The notes beneath the pieces were generated by a model. That model searched no databases. It was not told the origin of the DNA and saw only the letters and a program-made list of their open reading frames with translations. Source: an uncultured Selenomonadales bacterium (lineage in GTDB: Bacteria > Bacillota > Negativicutes > Selenomonadales > Selenomonadaceae). From it: a stretch of 64,000 nt of DNA. The translations under genes and the position numbers were made by a program. The stretch spans positions 1 to 64,000 of the forward strand of contig CAMUZU010000010.1 in the NCBI GenBank assembly GCA_947165295.1. The letters run 5' to 3'. Below, piece by piece: positions 1 to 9,158 of the stretch. How positions within the stretch are numbered: the first letter of the stretch is position 1; each line of letters opens with the position of its first letter.

Positions 1-38
1 TTAACTTGTGATAACGTCACGTTGACGGAGGTGACAAC

Positions 39-1172
39 ATGCGACTTGCGATTTTCGAGAATATCATGACGCCCGGCGGCCACGAAGTCGAATTCGACAG
101 AATTCTCGTCGAAGAATTCCGCGCACTCGGTCACAGCGTCGAATTTTATGTGCCCGAAAATTTTTCGTTCCAATTCGATTATCACACGCCCGTTACGCGA
201 TTGAAAGGCGATGCGGTCACTTATACGAACTCTCGCGGGCTGAAAAAGCTGTTCGCGGCCGCAAAACGTGAAATAAATCGTCAAAGATGGTACTCACAGC
301 TGTTTGATGCACAAAAAAACTTCGACGCGTTGATAATTCCGACGTCAACTTACCGATATTTGCGCGCTTTGAGCCATAATCGGCTGAAAAATGTCTCCGT
401 GCCAATAATTTTTATCTTGCACGGGATAAATCCGACCGAAGCACCCAAATTTCTTGACGCGGCGGACAAAATTTCGTCAAACAGGAACATTAAACCCGTT
501 GTTTTGACGTTCAGCGATAATATTTTCGGTCAACGACGCGAAAATATCTACACAATTTATCCGCCGACGTACACAGCACGCGATTTGAAGGTTAAATCGA
601 CGATTTTTGCCGCCGGTGACGTGTTGAAGGTCGGTTTTTTCGGTCAATATCGTCGCGAAAAGAATTTACGCGGACTTTTGGACGTTTTTTTGCGCGGAAA
701 ATACTCTCGACGCGTAAAATTGCAAATTCAAGGCTCTACAATGCACGAAGAGGACGCAAATGACTTTGAATCGATAATTCGGCAGTATAAATCCGACGAT
801 CGCTTGAGTTTTTTGCACAAAGGCTTGATTGGAGCCGATTGGCAGCGCGAAATTTTGAATGTCGACGCACTTTTGATGCCATATTCGTCTCCGCGATACA
901 AATATCATTGGGGCGGAATGCTTTTTACCGCGATTGGCTTCGGAAAACCCGTTGTCGCGTCAAATGACATGAATCCTGAGGTTTTTGAGCTCTATCGCGT
1001 CGGTGAAACGTTCAAAAGCGGCGATTTAGACGAACTTTCACGCGTTCTCGAAGGTTTTATCAACGATTTCGACAAAAATTTCCCGATTTACGCGTCAAAC
1101 TTGAAGTTGGCGGGCGAAAATTTCTCTCCGACGAACTTTGCGCGGCGTATTGAACGAATTTTGGAGGTTTGA
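39..1172 (+). CDS. Glycosyltransferase, GT4-like (envelope polysaccharide)
   Basis: A 377-residue protein whose C-terminal half reads like a GT-B glycosyltransferase: a KVGFFGQYRREKNLRGLLDVF segment near residue 195 resembles the start of the donor-binding domain. The stretch GMLFTAIGFGKPVVASND near residue 290 matches the usual position of the nucleotide-sugar loop. The N-terminal half begins with a strand and a GGHE motif as in acceptor-binding domains. The ATG is preceded by GGAGGTG with good spacing. The stop overlaps the Shine-Dalgarno region of the next glycosyltransferase gene, so the two are probably co-transcribed for LPS or other surface glycan assembly. Donor and acceptor cannot be told from sequence. 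Composition is AT-rich compared with the rest of the window. Confidence 0.75.
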   Translation: MRLAIFENIMTPGGHEVEFDRILVEEFRALGHSVEFYVPENFSFQFDYHTPVTRLKGDAVTYTNSRGLKKLFAAAKREINRQRWYSQLFDAQKNFDALIIPTSTYRYLRALSHNRLKNVSVPIIFILHGINPTEAPKFLDAADKISSNRNIKPVVLTFSDNIFGQRRENIYTIYPPTYTARDLKVKSTIFAAGDVLKVGFFGQYRREKNLRGLLDVFLRGKYSRRVKLQIQGSTMHEEDANDFESIIRQYKSDDRLSFLHKGLIGADWQREILNVDALLMPYSSPRYKYHWGGMLFTAIGFGKPVVASNDMNPEVFELYRVGETFKSGDLDELSRVLEGFINDFDKNFPIYASNLKLAGENFSPTNFARRIERILEV

Positions 1173-1174
1173 GC

Positions 1175-1966
1175 ATGGCTAAAGTGTCCGTTTTGATTCT
1201 GGCGAAGAACGAAGAGCAATTTATCGCCGCTTGTATCAAAAGTGTGCTCGATTTTGCCGATGAAGTCGTCGTTATCGACGATTTTAGCACCGATTCGACC
1301 GCAAATATCGCAAAAAGCCTCGGCGCACGCGTAATTCAACGCAATTTGAACGGAGATTGGGGCGCACAACAAACTTTTGCGATAAAACAGGCCAAATTCG
1401 ATTGGATTTTCTTCATTGACGCCGATGAACGCGCTACTCCGCAACTTTCCGCCGAAATTAAGAAGATTTTGGCTCAAGATGACAAAAAAATCGCTTGGAG
1501 AACGCCCAGATTGAGTTATTTTTGGGGTCAACCGCTAAAACACGGCGGTTGGTTCCCCGATTACGTCACAAGACTCTTTCCGACGGCAGAAAGTTACGTT
1601 TCGGGCTTTGTTCACCCGCAAATTCATCACAAATGCCCCGTCGAAAAGGATTTTCCGCGAAATTTTTACCTGATTCATTATCCGTATCGCGATTGGAACC
1701 ATTATTTTAACAAACTCAACCTTTATACGACGCTTGCGGCAAAAAAAGCGCACGATCAAGGCAAATCTGCGGGCATTTTGGACATGATTTTGCATCCAAT
1801 GTGGGCTTCGTTCCGAATGTACGTCCTTCGCGGCGGTTTTTTGGACGGAAAAATCGGTTTTGTGCTCGCAGGATTCCATTTTTTCTACACGATGGCCAAA
1901 TATGTCAAACTTTATTACTTCGGAATGGAAAATCGACACGTCACGGAGGAAAATCAGCGCGTTTAA
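1175..1966 (+). CDS. Glycosyltransferase family 2, WaaE/KdtX-like
   Basis: A 263-residue inverting GT-A enzyme. The N-terminus has the typical SVLILAKNEEQFI strand, followed by EVVVIDDFSTDST and the metal-binding FFIDADERATP (DAD as the DXD motif, near residue 88). This arrangement, with a long C-terminal part rich in aromatic residues, resembles the LPS core glycosyltransferases WaaE/KdtX. I chose the ATG at 1175 because it stands 7 bases after TTGGAGG. A TTG six bases earlier is in frame but badly spaced. The gene follows the preceding glycosyltransferase with only 2 bases between and belongs to the same envelope-glycan operon. Specificity (a heptose or glucose transfer to the LPS core) is a guess from family resemblance. 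Confidence 0.78.
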   Translation: MAKVSVLILAKNEEQFIAACIKSVLDFADEVVVIDDFSTDSTANIAKSLGARVIQRNLNGDWGAQQTFAIKQAKFDWIFFIDADERATPQLSAEIKKILAQDDKKIAWRTPRLSYFWGQPLKHGGWFPDYVTRLFPTAESYVSGFVHPQIHHKCPVEKDFPRNFYLIHYPYRDWNHYFNKLNLYTTLAAKKAHDQGKSAGILDMILHPMWASFRMYVLRGGFLDGKIGFVLAGFHFFYTMAKYVKLYYFGMENRHVTEENQRV

Positions 1967-2051
1967 CTCGATTTTGCCCGCTCAAACTCGTATTTATCTG
2001 CGATTTCGCGTTCAAAACGTTTGAAGTCGCATTTTTTATTGCTTCGACAAA

Positions 2052-2345
2052 GATTTTTCGGCTTGAAATGCAAATTCAACGCTTGAAAAACGATTTTAGA
2101 CGCTTCAAACGCGAATTCAACGCTTGAAAAACGATTTTAGAGGCTTCAAACAGAGATTTTCGGCTTGAAATGCAAATTTAACGCTTGAAAAACGATTTTG
2201 AACGCTTCAAACGTGATTTTTCGGCTTGAAATGCAATTTTTGAGGCTTCAAACGTGATTTTCGGCTTGAAATGCAATTTTCGAGGCTTCAAACAGGATTT
2301 TTCGACTCAAAACGCGAATTTAACGCTTGCAAAACAATTTTCGAC
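2052..2345. repeat. Degenerate 20-bp tandem repeat array with phased A/T tracts
   Basis: The 409-base gap between the GT2 and the heptosyltransferase gene holds about 15 clear units of roughly 20 bases (19 to 22), and fainter ones back to about 1972. Each unit is close to GATTTTNGNGGCTTSAAACGN. Units with GCTTGAAA and units with GCTTCAAA largely alternate, so neighbouring units form imperfect inverted pairs. The ATTTT and AAA tracts recur about every 10 bases, close to the helical repeat, which predicts intrinsically curved DNA. Twenty is not a multiple of three and the units vary in length, so it is not a coding repeat even though some frames stay open across it. Confidence 0.7.
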
Positions 2346-2378
2346 GCGAAAATCTTCATTTTACGGAGGAAAATCGCC

Positions 2379-3419
2379 ATGTTTAAAAATATTTTGGTCA
2401 ATGCGCTCGTAAATCTCGGCGATGTCGTGCTTACAACGTCCGCACTCGCGCTAATCAAGAAAAATTTCCCCGAAACACGAATCACAATGCTCGTTAAGCC
2501 TGTTGTCGCCGACGCCGTGCGCGAAAATCCCGTTATCGACGACGTTATCGTCCTCGATTACCGCTCAAAACGAAATTCCGTCGCCAAAATGCTCAATTTC
2601 GTCAAAAAACTGCGCGAAAAACGTTTCGACCTCGCAATTTCGTTCGATCGCAAGCTCAGACCCGCGATTTTGACGTTTTTGGCTCGAATTCCGCGCAGAA
2701 TTTGCCCCACGAAAGTTTTTGACGATAATTCAAGCCTCGTGACGCTTTTTTACACCGATGTCATCGAAATTTCGCACGATCTGAACAAAACTTTGCAGGC
2801 GGAGACGTATCAGGAGATTGTTCGCAAATTTTTTGGCATTTCGGGGCACGAAACACCCAAATTTCCGCAAAAACCGTCGCCAATCGCCGAAAATCTGCTA
2901 AATCGGCTTCCGCAAGACAAAAAAATTAAAATTGCGCTGTGTGTAAAGGGAACTTTTCCGCTAAAAACGTGGAGCAAAGAGTTTTTCGCCGAAACCGTCC
3001 GCGAAATTCGTAAAAATCACGACGACGCGACGTTTTTTATCGTCGGAGCACCGAATGACCGCGATTATGCCGACGAAGTCATACGCGAAATCGGTTTTTG
3101 CGTCGAAAATTTCTGCGGAGAGACTTCTTTGACCGATTTGGCGGAGATTTTTCGCCGAATTGACCTGTTTATCACCGTAGACACGGGCGCGACGCACATT
3201 GCGGCCACAACCGGCGTCAAAATGGTCACGATTTACGGCTGCACAAGCCCCGATCGCTGGCATCCGATTAATCCGAACGCGATTGTGCTCACAAGTCGCG
3301 AAAATTGCTGCCCTTGCACGTTCAAAACCGAAGAATGTCCGAGTTTTCCGCGTCCAAACTGCTTAAATAACGTAAAACCGGCTCATGTGCTCGCCGCAAT
3401 TAAAAATTTCGGCTTCTGA
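2379..3419 (+). CDS. Lipopolysaccharide heptosyltransferase family (GT9)
   Basis: A 346-residue GT9 protein. It starts MFKNILVNALVNLGDVVLTT, which matches the N-terminal G-D-x-(V/L)-L-T/A motif of WaaC/WaaF. The C-terminal domain has LCVKGTFPLKTWSKEFF near residue 190, FITVDTGATHIAATTGVKMV near 265 and IYGCTSPDRWHP. The TGATHIAA and PDRW segments correspond to the ADP-heptose-binding motifs. A CCPCTFKTEECPSFPRPNC cysteine cluster near the C-terminus is also typical of many GT9 members. I chose the ATG at 2379, preceded by CGGAGGA; the frame is open further upstream through the repeat array, but without a credible start. It likely adds heptose or a related sugar to LPS core. It is followed by a strong terminator. 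Confidence 0.82.
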   Translation: MFKNILVNALVNLGDVVLTTSALALIKKNFPETRITMLVKPVVADAVRENPVIDDVIVLDYRSKRNSVAKMLNFVKKLREKRFDLAISFDRKLRPAILTFLARIPRRICPTKVFDDNSSLVTLFYTDVIEISHDLNKTLQAETYQEIVRKFFGISGHETPKFPQKPSPIAENLLNRLPQDKKIKIALCVKGTFPLKTWSKEFFAETVREIRKNHDDATFFIVGAPNDRDYADEVIREIGFCVENFCGETSLTDLAEIFRRIDLFITVDTGATHIAATTGVKMVTIYGCTSPDRWHPINPNAIVLTSRENCCPCTFKTEECPSFPRPNCLNNVKPAHVLAAIKNFGF

Positions 3420-3430
3420 ACGCAAAAAAA

Positions 3431-3460
3431 CCCTTCGACAACGCGTCGGAGGGCTTTTTT
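3431..3460 (+). terminator. Rho-independent terminator after the heptosyltransferase
   Basis: CCCTTCGAC and GTCGGAGGG pair (one G-T) around a short ACGC loop, followed by CTTTTTT. It ends the first envelope-glycan transcript just before a new promoter. Confidence 0.85.
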
Positions 3461-3462
3461 CG

Positions 3463-3490
3463 TTGACGAAACGAATTTTTTTGCTAAAAT
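3463..3490 (+). promoter_or_regulatory. Sigma-70-type promoter for the GT4/PIG-L operon
   Basis: TTGACG and TAAAAT are separated by 16 bases, directly after the terminator and 34 bases before the next ATG. No experimental support; judged from consensus match and position. Confidence 0.6.
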
Positions 3491-3524
3491 CAACGTCGAA
3501 ATTACTGTTTGGATGTGAATAACC

Positions 3525-4652
3525 ATGAAAATTTGCCTTTTGATTAAAGATTTTGCCGTTGGAAAGAAATTTTTGCCCGACGGACGCCCGACGAAGAGCG
3601 GAGCCGAAATTCACGGCGAAAATCACGCCGTTGAACTCATAAAACTCGGTCATCAAGTCACGATCATGACGAAAAAACGATTTTTCAGCACGAAAGCACG
3701 CGAAAAACTCGAAAACGGCATTGATTTAGTCCGTTTACACCCGCCAATTCGCTGGTTGGAGATTTTTTTTCGACTTTTGACGACGCACAACGATTTTGAC
3801 GCGTTTTATATCATCGGAACGCCGAAATTTTCCGTGTGGGCAATAATTTTCGCGAGATTTTTATCGAAAAAGCCCGTTACGTTGGCTCTGACGGGCAAAG
3901 CGGAGATTTTCAGCGCGAAAAACGGTTGGCGAAACAAAATTTTGTCGACTTGCACGAATTATATCGCCACAACGCGTGAAATTCGCGACGGATTCATCAA
4001 AAACGGTGGAATTTCGCCCGAAAAAATTTCAATCTTGCCTCACGGCATCGATACGAAGAAATTTCCGCAGTCAAACGAAAAAATACGCCGAAAATTGAAG
4101 ATTTCGCACGGAATTGACCCGAATTGCAAGGTTTTGCTGTTCTGTGCGCGAATTGTGCCCGATAAAGGCGTCGATACACTGCAAAAAACGTGGAAAATCC
4201 TGCATAAAACGTTCCCGGCGGCAATTTTATTCGTTGTCGGAGGCGGTTTGACGAATTTATTGGACGAATTACGCGCACTTTCGGCCGAAATGGACGATTC
4301 GATTAAAATTATCGGCGAAATTGACGCTCCGGCGGAATTTTATCGGCTTGCGGACGTGTATATTTTCCCGTCGCGGCATGAAGGCCTGCCAACTTCGCTT
4401 TTGGAGGCGATGTCGTGCGGTTTACCGGCCGTAACGAGCGATATTGGCGGCTGCGAAGACGTAATTTCAAACGATGTGACCGGTTTTCGCGTGAATTCGG
4501 AAGATTTTGCGGCGTTCGCGGACAAAATTTCGATTTTATTCACCGATGACGAGCGCAGAAGGCGTTTCGGCGAAAATTCTGCCCGATTAATTCGCGAAAC
4601 GTGCGATTTTTCGATTGTCATGCCGAAATTGGCTGAAATTCTTGCGAGGTGA
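3525..4652 (+). CDS. Glycosyltransferase family 4
   Basis: A 375-residue GT-B enzyme. The C-terminal donor domain is clear: KVLLFCARIVPDKGVDTL near residue 200, EFYRLADVYIFPSRHEGLPT near 272 (the E-x7-E region starts here), then SLLEAMSCGLPAVTSDIGG. These are the GT4 hallmark segments. The N-terminal half has a GAEIHGENHAVELIKLGHQV stretch, the usual acceptor-side opening of GT4 enzymes. The upstream Shine-Dalgarno is weak (GGATGTG), but the ATG starts at the conserved first strand. The gene is 3 bases from the PIG-L gene, indicating an operon. Sugar specificity is unknown. Confidence 0.82.
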   Translation: MKICLLIKDFAVGKKFLPDGRPTKSGAEIHGENHAVELIKLGHQVTIMTKKRFFSTKAREKLENGIDLVRLHPPIRWLEIFFRLLTTHNDFDAFYIIGTPKFSVWAIIFARFLSKKPVTLALTGKAEIFSAKNGWRNKILSTCTNYIATTREIRDGFIKNGGISPEKISILPHGIDTKKFPQSNEKIRRKLKISHGIDPNCKVLLFCARIVPDKGVDTLQKTWKILHKTFPAAILFVVGGGLTNLLDELRALSAEMDDSIKIIGEIDAPAEFYRLADVYIFPSRHEGLPTSLLEAMSCGLPAVTSDIGGCEDVISNDVTGFRVNSEDFAAFADKISILFTDDERRRRFGENSARLIRETCDFSIVMPKLAEILAR

Positions 4653-4655
4653 GCC

Positions 4656-6446
4656 ATGAAAAATCAAAAAATCTTCGACGCGTGGGCTGAAAAGAATCTT
4701 TGCGACGATAATCAACGAAATCTGGCCGAAGCGTGCGGATTTTTCGAGTTTGTCGGCGCGGAAACTCAAATTGAAGAGATTTTGACCGCCGGAAACTCAT
4801 TTTTCGACAAAAATTACTTCGGAACGCGTGTTTTAGTGCTTGCGCCGCATCCTGACGACGAAATTAACGTCGCGGGAAACATGATTTTGAATTTGGCGGC
4901 CGCGAAAGCCGAAATTTTCGTTGCGTACTCGACAAACGGCGATTTTGAGCAAAAAGCCGACGTTCGAGCGCGTGAAATCGTCGAATCGCTTAAAATTTTG
5001 GGCGTTCCACGCGAAAAAATCATTTTTTTGGGCTATGGAGACGGTCAAAAACTCTCAAACGTGCCGACAACGTCGCCTGCGGGCTTTTCGGAGACTTACG
5101 CCGCCGAAAATTTCGTTGACTACGCGAAAAAAACTTTCGGACGCCACAGCGCGTACACCAAAGCCAATTTCAAACGCGATTTGAAGAATTTACTGCTCGA
5201 ACTTCGCGCAAACGTGATTTTTTGCGTGGATTTTGACTCTCACGCCGACCATCGGACGCTTTCGACGCTGTTTGAAGAAGTTTTGGGCGAAATTTTGCAC
5301 GAACGAAGCGATTATCGCCCCGAAATCTACAAAAAATTCGCTTACGCGACTGCTTTCACGGCTGAAGCGGATTTTTACGCGCAAAATTTGCTTGCAACGC
5401 GAAAACCGAAGGTCGGAGAGACCGATACTTACGATTTTGACTTGATTGACCGCGCAAATTACGTTTGGGCGGACAGAATTCGTTTTCCGGTGCCCGAAAA
5501 TTGCCGTCGAACGATTTTGAAAGAAAATCCGCTTGCCGAGGCGATTTTTGCGCACAAATCACAGCGAAATCAATGGAATGCGCTGAGGATTTTGAATTCT
5601 GACGAAGTTTTTTTCGAGCGACGCACTGATAACGAGCTTTTTTCGGCGAAAATCACTGCAACATCTGGCGACGCGTCCAAAATTTGCGATTTTAAGCTTA
5701 TCGACACGTCTGACGTTGAAATTTCGCCAGCAAAACTCGAAAATAACGTTTGGCAACCGATAAATGACGCGAAACCGACGATTTTTATCGATTTTGACGA
5801 GCCGACGCAGGTTCAACAGGTAAAAATTTACGGAAATCCGCTTGACGACGAATCTGCGGAACTTTTTTTGCGTTTGGAGCTTGCAAATTCGTTCGCGAAC
5901 GTTGACAAACATAAAATTTCCTTGGATAATGTCAAAAAATTCCGTTTGACGCTGCCGAAACACGGTCAACCGCTGATTTTGAACACGGAAAAGCTTTTTG
6001 TGACGCGTGCGGAGCTTGAAATCGTGTCTGCGGGCAAAAATTTCGGAATTTCGGAGGCAGAATTCTTCTCGAACGCCGATCCGATACGAAAAATCGCGCC
6101 ATTCGTCAAACTGACGGTCGATGACAACTTTTTTTATCAATATTCGGTGCCGTGGGAGGTCGAAAAAGTCACTTTGGGGCTTTATCGCTTCCATATTGAC
6201 GCGCCGGCGAAAATTTCGGCCGTTTCGGGCGACGAAATCATACTTTCGCAAGTAATTTCGGACGAAGAATTGATTTTAAACTTCAAAAATGCCCGCGAAG
6301 TCGTAATTACGGCTGAAATTATCGGTTCTGACGTGTATGACAGGGCGATTATTCGTCGAATCGGCGATTTTGCCCAGATTCAGCTTAAAATTTGGCAGTG
6401 GTTGGACAAAATTCGTGTTCACAAGATACGAAAACTCGACAGGTAA
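4656..6446 (+). CDS. PIG-L/LmbE family deacetylase with a large C-terminal extension
   Basis: A 596-residue protein. The zinc-deacetylase domain shows the family signature APHPDDE (H65, D67, D68) and a second ligand motif DSHADHRT near residue 190. PIG-L enzymes remove acetyl from N-acetylglucosamine-type sugars. A domain of about 220 residues typical of the family is followed by some 300 residues rich in beta-strand-like segments (for example TIFIDFDEPTQVQQVKIYGN), which I read as a carbohydrate-binding or structural module of unknown family. The start ATG has GAGGTG 4 bases upstream. Its place among glycosyltransferase genes suggests that it deacetylates a surface glycan or its precursor. 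Confidence 0.75.
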   Translation: MKNQKIFDAWAEKNLCDDNQRNLAEACGFFEFVGAETQIEEILTAGNSFFDKNYFGTRVLVLAPHPDDEINVAGNMILNLAAAKAEIFVAYSTNGDFEQKADVRAREIVESLKILGVPREKIIFLGYGDGQKLSNVPTTSPAGFSETYAAENFVDYAKKTFGRHSAYTKANFKRDLKNLLLELRANVIFCVDFDSHADHRTLSTLFEEVLGEILHERSDYRPEIYKKFAYATAFTAEADFYAQNLLATRKPKVGETDTYDFDLIDRANYVWADRIRFPVPENCRRTILKENPLAEAIFAHKSQRNQWNALRILNSDEVFFERRTDNELFSAKITATSGDASKICDFKLIDTSDVEISPAKLENNVWQPINDAKPTIFIDFDEPTQVQQVKIYGNPLDDESAELFLRLELANSFANVDKHKISLDNVKKFRLTLPKHGQPLILNTEKLFVTRAELEIVSAGKNFGISEAEFFSNADPIRKIAPFVKLTVDDNFFYQYSVPWEVEKVTLGLYRFHIDAPAKISAVSGDEIILSQVISDEELILNFKNAREVVITAEIIGSDVYDRAIIRRIGDFAQIQLKIWQWLDKIRVHKIRKLDR

Positions 6447-6452
6447 CGAAAA

Positions 6453-7070
6453 ATGAGCGTTTTAACCATCAACGAAGAGCTTTTTATCGGTTCGGGCGGC
6501 CATCAAGCGACGTATATTCACCCGATTGACCCGCGAAAGTGCATAAAAATTCCTCACACGCAAAATGACGGCGATATTCGCAAAGAAATGCGTTACAGAC
6601 GAATTTGCGCGTCGAAACTCGAAAAATCGCGGCTCATAACCGAATTTTTCGGCACGGTGGACACAAATTTGGGTCTCGGATACGTTTTTGAGCGCGTTTT
6701 TGACTATAACGGCCAAACTTCGCTCGATATGAAGAAATTTTTGTCGAAAAATCGTTCGCCGGACACAAAAACGCTTCAAAGACTCTGGACAATCCTTTTA
6801 AACTTCAAATCGGACTTTCTGCGCGAAAAAATAGCGATTGTCGACGCCGATATTGAGAATTTTATGGTTCAAGAGCCGTCTCCGAACGTATTTCGCGTGC
6901 GAATCGTCGATAATATCGGTACGCCGGTGCTAATTCCGCTGATTTATTGGTTTGAATTCGCCGCAGAGTGGAAATCTAAGCGATATTGGAACAAAATCGT
7001 CGCGTGGATGGCCGAAAATTACCCTGAAATCGTTCCGATTGAGTTTGCGGAGCAACTTGAAGCGAAATAA
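6453..7070 (+). CDS. YrbL-like protein (PhoP-regulated YrbL family)
   Basis: A 205-residue protein that resembles the YrbL family: it opens with a GSGGHQATYIHP glycine-rich stretch and CIKIPH (a kinase-like lysine). It continues with GYVFERVFDYNGQTS and a DADIENFMVQEP segment in the place of a kinase catalytic loop, then RIVDNIGTP. These features suggest a protein-kinase-like fold, possibly a small-molecule or LPS-core kinase. In enterobacteria yrbL belongs to the PhoP network, but nothing here shows such regulation. The gene follows the PIG-L gene by 6 bases and is closed by a terminator, so it is the last gene of that operon. A role in modifying the glycan made by its neighbours is inference. 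Confidence 0.65.
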   Translation: MSVLTINEELFIGSGGHQATYIHPIDPRKCIKIPHTQNDGDIRKEMRYRRICASKLEKSRLITEFFGTVDTNLGLGYVFERVFDYNGQTSLDMKKFLSKNRSPDTKTLQRLWTILLNFKSDFLREKIAIVDADIENFMVQEPSPNVFRVRIVDNIGTPVLIPLIYWFEFAAEWKSKRYWNKIVAWMAENYPEIVPIEFAEQLEAK

Positions 7071-7083
7071 ATCGAAAAAATTT

Positions 7084-7112
7084 GCCCTCGACGGTGTGTC
7101 GGGGGCTTTTTT
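7084..7112 (+). terminator. Rho-independent terminator after the YrbL-like gene
   Basis: GCCCTCGAC and GTCGGGGGC pair around GGTGT, followed by six T. Confidence 0.85.
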
Positions 7113-7154
7113 ATGGTAAAATGCATGTCAAAACGACGCAAAGGAGCGATGAGC

Positions 7155-8363
7155 ATGAAAAATTTCTCGATTGACGTGGCGATGTACTTCGTTGTGTTGA
7201 TTTTGGCGTTCGTAATCCCAATTTCGACGGCTGCGGCGAGTATTTTGGTCGGTTTGGGCGTGATTTTCGTGATTTTTCACCGTTTGAGGACGAAAAACTT
7301 CCCGCAATTCGATTCAAACGTGCTTGAAGTGCTTGCGGTGTTCATTGTGTGCGAAATTTTCGTTGCAACGATGAGTTGGGAGCCGAAAATCAGTTTTCGG
7401 GAAGTTTTGGGCGAGATTCACAGATTTTTTCCGCTGATTTTCGCGCTGACGTTCGTAAAAACACGAAAACAGCTGTGCGGAGTGCTAATCGCGACGATTT
7501 TGGCGTTTTTGCTCAACGATTTGGCGGGAATCGTGCAATATTTCGCGCTGAAAGAGCCGCGAGCGTTCGGATTCAGCCACACACCGACGTTTTACGGCTC
7601 ATTTATGCTGATGCAACTGCCTTTTTTGATTTTCGCGTCGCAAATTAAGATTTTGCCGCAAATTTGGCGGAAAATCGCGCTTGCAACGGTCGTTTTGAGC
7701 TTAATTTGCCTCGTTTTGTCGATGACGCGGGGCGCGTGGCTTGCATTCGTGTGCGTAGCGGTGATTTTCTTCATTTTGGAGCCGAAATATCGCCTTTTGA
7801 CGGCAAAAATCTTCGCCGGACTGGCAATTTTGTTCGCAATCGTCGCAATTTGTTCGCCGACGATACATAATCGGCTTGAAACGATGGTTTCGACGAAGTT
7901 TCAGAGCAATACGGAGCGAATTTTGATGTGGAAATCGGCTTTTGAGATCTTCAAAGACTATCCGTTGAGCGGAATCGGGCAAAAAATGTTCGTCAAGGCG
8001 TACAACGAGCAATATATTTCGCCTGAAGCGGTCGAAAGACCCGAAGTAACCGACGGCGGGCACACTCAACCGCACAATAATCTGTTAAATGCGGCGTCGG
8101 AGGGCGGAATCGTCGGTTTGACGGCGTTTATCGGGCTTTACGTGTACTTTTTCTGGCGATTTTGGCATCAAAAACGTCGTGAAGAGCGAAATTTTGCGTT
8201 CAGCGCGGGTTTGACGGCGATTTTAATCCTTGCGGGACTGCAATTTGAAGGTTTAACGGATACAAACATGACTCAAGTGCCGATTATGCGCGAATTTTGG
8301 CTGTTGACGGGCGTTTTAATGGCGTCCGAACACATTTTAAATCAAAAAACGATTAAGGAGTGA
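7155..8363 (+). CDS. O-antigen ligase family membrane protein
   Basis: A 402-residue polytopic membrane protein with about ten hydrophobic segments. A larger periplasmic loop lies between roughly residues 255 and 320, with GIGQKMFVKAYNE followed by HTQPHNNLLNAASEGG; the H-x-HN stretch before the last helices is typical of Wzy_C/WaaL proteins. These enzymes join undecaprenyl-linked O-antigen or other polysaccharide to lipid A core in the periplasm. The start at 7155 is chosen because AAGGAG stands 8 bases before it; an in-frame ATG at 7149 is too close. A possible extended -10 (TGGTAAAAT) lies at 7115-7122. The gene lies between the glycosyltransferases and rnc, supporting an LPS-bearing diderm. 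Confidence 0.8.
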   Translation: MKNFSIDVAMYFVVLILAFVIPISTAAASILVGLGVIFVIFHRLRTKNFPQFDSNVLEVLAVFIVCEIFVATMSWEPKISFREVLGEIHRFFPLIFALTFVKTRKQLCGVLIATILAFLLNDLAGIVQYFALKEPRAFGFSHTPTFYGSFMLMQLPFLIFASQIKILPQIWRKIALATVVLSLICLVLSMTRGAWLAFVCVAVIFFILEPKYRLLTAKIFAGLAILFAIVAICSPTIHNRLETMVSTKFQSNTERILMWKSAFEIFKDYPLSGIGQKMFVKAYNEQYISPEAVERPEVTDGGHTQPHNNLLNAASEGGIVGLTAFIGLYVYFFWRFWHQKRREERNFAFSAGLTAILILAGLQFEGLTDTNMTQVPIMREFWLLTGVLMASEHILNQKTIKE

Positions 8364-8368
8364 CCTTT

Positions 8369-9139
8369 TTGGCGACAATCGACGAAAAAATCTTTGAAAA
8401 ACCCGAAGGCGTCGACGGAAAAATCGACGAACCGTTGACCGAAGAGCGAATTTCGGCATTAAAACGGTTTGCGGACTCAATCGGAGTGGAATTTTCGGAC
8501 TTTGTGACGTTAAATCGGGCGTTGACGCACAAATCTTATGCGCGAGAGTTCGATCCGAAGCTAAAAGACAACCAAAGACTCGAATTTTTGGGCGATGCGG
8601 TGCTTGGATTGGCGACTGCGACGTATCTTTTCGAGCATTTTACGAATTTGACCGAAGGAGAGCTTACAAAAACGCGTTCAAGCCTTACTCGGCAGTCAAC
8701 TTTGACGCGTTTGGCGGAAAAAATTCACCTTGACGACGTTTTATTGCTCGGAATTACGGAAGTTGGGTCACTTCGCGGGCGAGATTCCAATCTTGAGGAC
8801 GCTTTTGAGTCGGTTATCGGCGCGATTTACCTTGATTGCGGCTGGGAAACGGCGAAAAATTACGTTTGGCGGCAAATGAGCGAGGAATTTGAGCGTGTGA
8901 AGCGCACTGGCATCCCAAAAGACTACAAAAGCAAGCTGCAGGAGGTAATTCAGCGCGATCCGACGCGAAAAGTGACGTACAGCGAGCTGAACGAGAGCGG
9001 CCCGCCGCATATGCGCGTTTTTGAGGCCGCAGCGTTGATTGACGGCAAAATTTTCGGTCGCGGAGTCGGAAAAAGCAAGAAATTGGCCGAGCAAGAGGCC
9101 GCGAAGCACGCTTTAAGCAATTTAGGCGAGCTGAAATAA
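8369..9139 (+). CDS. rnc: Ribonuclease III
   Basis: A 256-residue enzyme that cleaves double-stranded RNA, for instance in rRNA maturation. The catalytic domain carries RLEFLGDAVLGL, the family signature, near residue 65, and EDAFESVIGAIYLD near 135 (acidic metal ligands). The C-terminal 70 residues form a double-stranded-RNA-binding domain ending RGVGKSKKLAEQEAAKHAL. The most likely start is the TTG at 8369, eight bases after AAGGAG; a GTG nine bases earlier overlaps the Shine-Dalgarno itself. The usual neighbours smc or acpP are absent; here the gene follows an O-antigen ligase and shares the low-GC composition of that block. Confidence 0.93.
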   Translation: MATIDEKIFEKPEGVDGKIDEPLTEERISALKRFADSIGVEFSDFVTLNRALTHKSYAREFDPKLKDNQRLEFLGDAVLGLATATYLFEHFTNLTEGELTKTRSSLTRQSTLTRLAEKIHLDDVLLLGITEVGSLRGRDSNLEDAFESVIGAIYLDCGWETAKNYVWRQMSEEFERVKRTGIPKDYKSKLQEVIQRDPTRKVTYSELNESGPPHMRVFEAAALIDGKIFGRGVGKSKKLAEQEAAKHALSNLGELK

Positions 9140-9158
9140 CAATTTCGGGCAAAAAAAG

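Noticed and set aside
2271..2378. 36 extra N-terminal residues for the heptosyltransferase (starting MQFSRLQTGF)
   Set aside because: They are encoded by the 20-bp repeat array and lack a ribosome binding site; the ATG at 2379 has CGGAGGA and matches the family start.
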